The notes under the pieces were generated by a model that was not told the DNA's origin, made no database searches, and saw only the letters and a program-made list of their open reading frames with translations. A stretch of 64,000 nucleotides of DNA. Origin: Arthonia radiata (Eukaryota > Ascomycota > Arthoniomycetes > Arthoniales > Arthoniaceae). Position numbers and translations under genes: made by a program. The DNA is taken from contig PSQN01000003.1 in the NCBI GenBank assembly GCA_002989075.1, forward strand, positions 1,864,340 through 1,928,339. The letters run 5' to 3'. Positions 58,222 to 64,000 of this stretch are shown here, piece after piece; positions within the stretch are counted from its first letter, which is position 1, and every line of letters begins with the position of its first letter.

Positions 58222-61200
58222 TAGAATAAGACCAAGCAAAGCGGTTACAGCCGCCCGACGTTATACTTTTACGGATCGCCTCAAGCAACTAACAAACTAA
58301 GGTATGTACTACTATTCTTATAACTAACTTATTTAGAAACAAGACTCTACTAGAGAACAATTCCTCAAACAGTTCTTTAGAGGAAGAACAACTAAGAGTT
58401 ACTCAACAACGGTCGTCTAGCTCAACCTCTATACGAAGTACACCTATTTCGTTATACAAAAAGAGTGGACGAGTAGAGAAGTAAGCAGCATTACGAACGT
58501 ATAAGTTAAGCACCCTAGATACTCTTAAACAAATTTCAAAGGACCTTCTTAAGAAAGTAACAAATCAACTAGAATCTTTAAACTAACCTTAAAGGACTAG
58601 TATGCCCTAAGACGAAGATATTACTACAACACATAGAAACAATAACATTAAGATACTAAAATTCTGAAGAGACCGACAGTCTCTACAAATGTTTCTCAGC
58701 CTATGTCGAATCAACCTCATTAACAAACAGAGGGAGTTAGCTACCGATATAAAGAAGGTAATCTATATAGGGTTATATCTACGTAGAGATATACTTCTAT
58801 AGTTTTTACTACTCTTTAACGATTATCTCGATAATAGCAGCGAAGCAAAGAAGAAAACAAAACGTATATTTAGATCTTATATAGTATTTATAACAATACT
58901 TAAGGACATATATAGAGGAGGAAACTAGAAGCTTGAAGTACAACACAAGCTTAAAGAATTTAAATAAGGCAATTTACTAGTAACATAGTACGTAGCTAAG
59001 TTTATAACGTACGCTTATATTACAGGATTCAATAAAGAAGCCTTAGTAGTCTAGTTCTACAAAGGACTCAACGAGGAGATAAAGAATCTTATATTGCATA
59101 AGGAACGCGCAGAACGACTCACAGACATCAAGTCTCAAGCAACGAGGCTTAACCAGCGACTTTAAGAGCGAAAACGCGAACGAACTAGTAAACAGCCTAG
59201 TTGGACACCGAACACGTTCTAATATCGCTACGACAACCGTCGTACTAAACCTATAGATCTTAATGCGCTCTAGAAAAAAGGACTGCAACCCAGTTAAAAG
59301 AAATATAGAAAACTTTCAGAAAAGGACCGAAAGTATCGACTTGCTAACAACCTCTGCCTTTATTGCGGCAAGGAGAGTTATAGAGCAGCCGAATGCAGAT
59401 CTAAACAGAAAGGCCTGACCAAGAAGCTCTATGCTCTTAGACGAGGCGGATACAACGAGAAAAACGCGGCCGAAGAGCTGGCGCAACTTGAAGCCTATAT
59501 AATCGAGAATCCTAAGAATTTGTTAACCTTCCTTTTAGCATTGATCAAATCGACGTCGAAAAAGATTGCCAGCTAGAAACCAAGAATTAACGTAAAGGAC
59601 GTATACAACATAGTCCTAACCAAAGAAATTGACTAGAATTGGATCCCGCCACGAAAAAATTACTACAAGCAGCCTTCAATGGCGTTAACTCGCAACTAGA
59701 AACAAGAACTTTAAGAACTCAAAGAATACAATATTGAAGCTTTACAACAGCTTATGAGACTCGCAGCTATAGAAGAATCGGAGAATTAACCGATTAACGA
59801 ATCTTAGACTTTAGTAGCCAACGAAGAACAACTTCGAGAAGAAGAAGAAGAATCATTATTATCTGAAGAAGACAAAGAACAACCCGACTACACGGACGCA
59901 ATATTGCAACTATAAACGGCTAGGTTATGTTTACAGGACCTAGAAGTCCGAGCAAAAATACAGTCACTCATTAATAGACTTAGGTTTATAGGACAAGGCT
60001 ATAAACCAGTACTACGTCTCAATAATATTCTCGTTAACACAACAATAAGAGTAGTAGTATTCCTAAGATAATACGTAGTACGAGCAATTAGGACCAATAA
60101 AGAGTTTCGAGTATCAATCAAACAGTTTAGCGGACACTCAGACACCGACAAAACCTTCAGGAAACAGGTTATTGCTAATTACCATAATACGTAGAAACGG
60201 GCATACTTAGTACTATCGGGAAACAAATACGCCGTCTACAAACTCAGGGAAGAACGAGGACGACGGCGCCCAAGTCTCTACCCAAGGAGCCAGTAGAAAT
60301 ACTTTGTTCACTATCAGAAAAAGAACAGAAACGCATAAAAGCACTACTCAACGGAACCCTAGTCACTATTATAATCGATTTAGAAGCAACAGAAAATTTT
60401 ATCTACTTCAATACAGTATCCAAAATTTAGGAAAAACAACACAAAAAAGGATCCCCGTACGATCTACAAGTCGCGCATAGATCCAAAAATGTATATTAAA
60501 ACGGCGCTATTATACATAAAGTTATAACTACTATAAGAACAGCAGAATTTCAAAAAAAAATTGTCTTGGACGTTACCAATACTAGAGCATATCAGGCAAT
60601 TCTAGGAACGCCTTTCCTAGATCGACATATACTACAATAGAGGAACGTACTAACGTTATTCCTGGGACAGGAAACAAGACAATACCAAACTATTTCGTTC
60701 ATAGAAAATCTACAGAAAGATACTATCGACGAGTTAGCAACGGCCATGCTAACCTACTATACCAAAAGACGCAGAGAGCGTGCCTAGGTAAGAGAAGTAG
60801 CCGAATTAACAAGCCTTAACACTCCTTATTCGGTGTTATCTAAGGAATACTAGCAATACAAACAAGTTTTCAAGAAAGAAGCCGACAATAAATTACTAAA
60901 ATATACGCTATAGGATCATAAAATTGAGTTTTTACCCGACTTAAATCCTAAGGGCACAAAACTATACCCAATGAGACTAGACCACCGAAACGAATATAAG
61001 ATATACGTTAACAAACTCGAGAAGAAAGGATTTATTAGAAAATCGGAAGCTTTATTTAAATGTTCCTTATTCTTCGTTCCTAAGAAAGAAGACAAACTCT
61101 AATCAGTTATCGACTATCAACTAATAAATTCTATAACAAAGAAGGACGGACATCTACTGCTACTTATTAATAACGAAATAGACTCTCTCTAAGGAGCCCA

Positions 61201-63730
61201 ATAGTTTACGAAAATAGATCTTCGCGGAGCATACAACCTAATCCGAATACAAGAGGGAGACGAGTAGAAAACAGCATTCAAGACGCCTTTTAGTCTCTAT
61301 AAATACCTCGTTATACCTTTTAAACTAGCAAATACATTAGCAACCTTTTAACGACATATTAACAGTATGCTAGAGAAGCACCTTAACGAGTTTATTACAG
61401 TATATATAAACGGTATTATTATCTACTTTAGAACGCTAGAGGAACACAAGCAACACGTTGCGTAGGTATTAGAGTAACTAGATAGACACGACCTTCGTAT
61501 TAAGCTTTAGAAGTGTAAGTTTTATACACAAGAAACTAACTTCTTAGGATATATTATTTAGCCTAGTATAATTAAAATGTCACCGAACAAGGTAAAAGCT
61601 ATACTCGAGTAGTCTACCTTAAAAAACGTGAAGGAAATACAGTCCTTCCTCGGCTTTAGAAACTTTTACAGGAGATTTATTAATAAATACTCTAGAGTAG
61701 TCTCACTATTTATAAAACTTACGCGAAAAGATTTACCCTTCGTATAGAGAAAGAATCAACAGGACGCGTTTTAGAAATTAAAGCAGCACTTTACGTTTGT
61801 ACTAGTTCTAACAACCTTCAACTACAACAAACTAACTACTATAGAGACAGATGCATTCGATTATGCAATTAGATTAGTATTAAGCTAACTAGACGACAAA
61901 AATATACTATATCTAGTAGCATTTTACTTAAGAACTATAACAGCACTAGAACTCAACTATAATATTTACGATAAGGAACTACTATTAATCGTTCAGTTAC
62001 TTAAACATTAGAAATACTATTGTATAATGCCCAAGCACCAAGTATATATTATTACTAACTACAAGAACCTAATATAGTTTACGACAACTAAGGTTCTTAA
62101 CTAAAGACAAGTAAGATAGTTAGAAGAGCTAGCATTATTCGACATACAGATTATATATTAAAAGGGATCAGAAAATTAGAGAGCCGACGCTCTTAGTCGA
62201 AGATCGAACTACATAGCAAACAAAATGTAAGTCTTATATACAATCCTACAAGAAAATCTAGATGGCACGCTTAGACCCAACCGGGTTAGCAAACTCTCAA
62301 CAATAATAAGAATAGAGGATCAGTCTAGAAGGCAAGAACTAATACAAGGGTATAAGAAAGATTAAACAACGCGAGACATGTAACTTAAAGATAAGGATAA
62401 ACTCAAAATCTTTAAGAAAAAGATCTATGTTCTATATAATATACAAGAGACAGTTATTCAGAAGGCCTACAAAGAAGGCTACAGAGAAACAGCAACTACG
62501 ATAGAAAAATTAATAAGAACGTACTTTATGCTAAAGCTACGAACAAAAATCGCAGACTTTATTTAGAAGTACGATATCTGCAAAAGAACTAAGTTAGAAA
62601 GATACAAGCCCTACGGGCTACTACAACTATTATAAATTCCCGACGAACTATAGTCCTTACTAACGATAGACTTTATTACTAACTTACTACCATCGTTAGA
62701 ACTAGGAAACACAACTAGCTACGATATAATATTTATTATTGTAGATCGATTTACAAAGTACGGATACTTTATCCCTACGCACAAGTACGCAACAGCCTAG
62801 GACACAGTATTTCTTTTGTATAAGCATATTATTACTCAATATAGGGCACCCAAGGAAATTGTCTTCGACAGAGATCGACTATTTACTTCTAAATTCTGGG
62901 ATGTAACTCTAAAACTTATAAAAACGAAAAGAAAACTATCAATAAGTTTTTACTTACAAACCGATAGACAAACAGAACGACTCAATTAGACGCTAGAACA
63001 GTTTTTGCGAGCGTATATCGACTATTTACAACTAATATAGACATAGTTGCTACCATTAGCAATATTTACGTACAACAATAGCGCAAGCGCTACCGAAGAA
63101 ACACCCTTTTATATTAACTATAGGCGACACTTAACATTAACTAGAGACGCTAGACTTTAGACTACGAATTTAGAACTCGCCGACACTATTTATAAGCATA
63201 GAAAGATTATTTACGACTACATAAAGATCGAACTAAAATAAATGTTATAGAGTATAAGGAATATAGCGAATAAATCTAGGTCTAAGGGACTAGACCTTAA
63301 AGAAGGGGGCACTGTTTATTTCCGTAGACAATACATTAAAACAGACCGACTATACAATAAACTCGACTATATAAAACTTAGACCATTTAGAATTGCAAAG
63401 GTACTAGAACTAGTTACCTTTAAGTTAGAACTACTACCAACAATACGCATACACAACGTCTTCTACAAGTTACTTCTTAAACTAGTACTAGAAGAAGTAC
63501 CAACAGCAGACAAGAAAAAAGTAGAGGCACCTAACTTAGACAACATATACTAGGTAGAACGAATACTTGGACACAAACAAACTTAGAACAAACTGTCCTA
63601 TCTTATAAAGTAGAAAGGATATCTAGAGTCAGAGAATATATAGAAACTAGCAGAAAACCTGTCGAGAGAACTTAGAAAGGACTACTACCAAACAAATTTA
63701 ATGCAACGAAGGAGAAAGCTACGTTACTAG
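58222..63730 (+). mobile_element. Gypsy LTR retrotransposon fossil, family G3, copy 2 internal region
   Basis: Second copy of the G3 internal region, collinear with 52075-57594. gag spans about 58640-59450 with a zinc knuckle at 59355-59396. RT lies at about 60980-61620, RNase H at about 61740-62250, integrase at about 62430-63270, and a chromodomain-like end at about 63400-63720. It keeps more G and C than copy 1, as if less affected by RIP, but is still broken dozens of times. The match with copy 1 ends near 63730, where copy 1 meets its LTR; here no LTR is recognisable. Confidence 0.85.
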
Positions 63731-64000
63731 GACAACCAACGATATTAAAACTTATTAGGAAGTTCTAAAGAAACGTCGAAACTAACGGCAGAATCTAAGT
63801 TACTAATAGTAAAACCCTCAGCTAAGAACTCTAGACCAGTACCTGTAACCTACGACCTATTCCACCGAGCTAAATTCTCCTTAGTACACACTAGCGCATT
63901 ACAACGAGCGCGATCAGCGGCATTACGCTTAGCCGCAGCTATCCAATTATTAACGTTAAGCAACCGAAGCTGACTCTCAGTATCTTCTTGCACGCAAGAA
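63731..64000 (+). other. Sequence beyond the G3 match, open over ~75 codons
   Basis: After the point where copy 1 meets an LTR, this sequence continues with one + strand frame free of stops from about 63758 to 63972 (for example PVPVTYDLFHRAKFSLVH). Composition is less AT-rich than most of the window. It may be a pol tail lost from copy 1 or an adjoining element; the window edge prevents a decision. Confidence 0.35.

Overview
The window looks like a gene-free, AT-rich block of a filamentous ascomycete (Pezizomycotina) genome. It is built from nested transposons and has been heavily altered in the manner of repeat-induced point mutation (RIP). TpA is very abundant, copies of one family differ mainly by C-to-T and G-to-A changes, and interruptions in the old reading frames fall mostly where Gln codons would be expected. 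I find no host gene, tRNA or rRNA. No coding region longer than about 95 codons is uninterrupted. Because RIP accelerates divergence, absolute ages cannot be read from LTR differences; the nesting gives relative ages.

Layout. 1-3641: right part of a Gypsy element (family G1, + strand) ending in an LTR, followed by two more G1 LTR pieces, one inverted (to 4359). 4360-~6400: an older Gypsy fossil on the - strand. ~6400-10712: unresolved AT-rich sequence. 10826-16235: a Ty1/Copia element on the - strand with both LTRs and a primer-binding site matching the anticodon region of initiator tRNA-Met. 16346-16780: a degenerate tandem duplication. 17045-~19395: half of a hAT DNA transposon. 19396-22477: unresolved.

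22478-42771 is a nest of hAT elements. hAT copy C/X (24039-41957) is flanked by an 8-bp repeat. It was split by hAT copy B/Z (27815-41067), also flanked by a perfect 8-bp target duplication. B/Z was in turn split by a complete-length G1 Gypsy element (32100-39466, perfect 5-bp duplication). Two Copia solo LTRs (41410-41916 and 42192-42697), each with a perfect 5-bp duplication, landed in the right flank of the nest.

43011-64000 is a second nest. A Copia LTR (43011-43419 plus 51437-51509) was opened by an 8.0-kb Gypsy element of family G2 (43420-51431, perfect 5-bp duplication). It was opened again by a tandem pair of family G3 Gypsy elements sharing a middle LTR (51510 to beyond ~63730).

The most unusual signals are: (1) a reading frame antisense to pol in both G1 copies, with a Cys-rich start, a Lys/Glu-rich helix and a shared tail; (2) about 1.8 kb of coding-like sequence after pol in G2; (3) a right-hand segment in hAT B/Z, absent from its sister copy, holding coding-like stretches on the strand opposite the transposase; and (4) the two-depth hAT-in-hAT nesting, provable from target duplications more than 13 kb apart.
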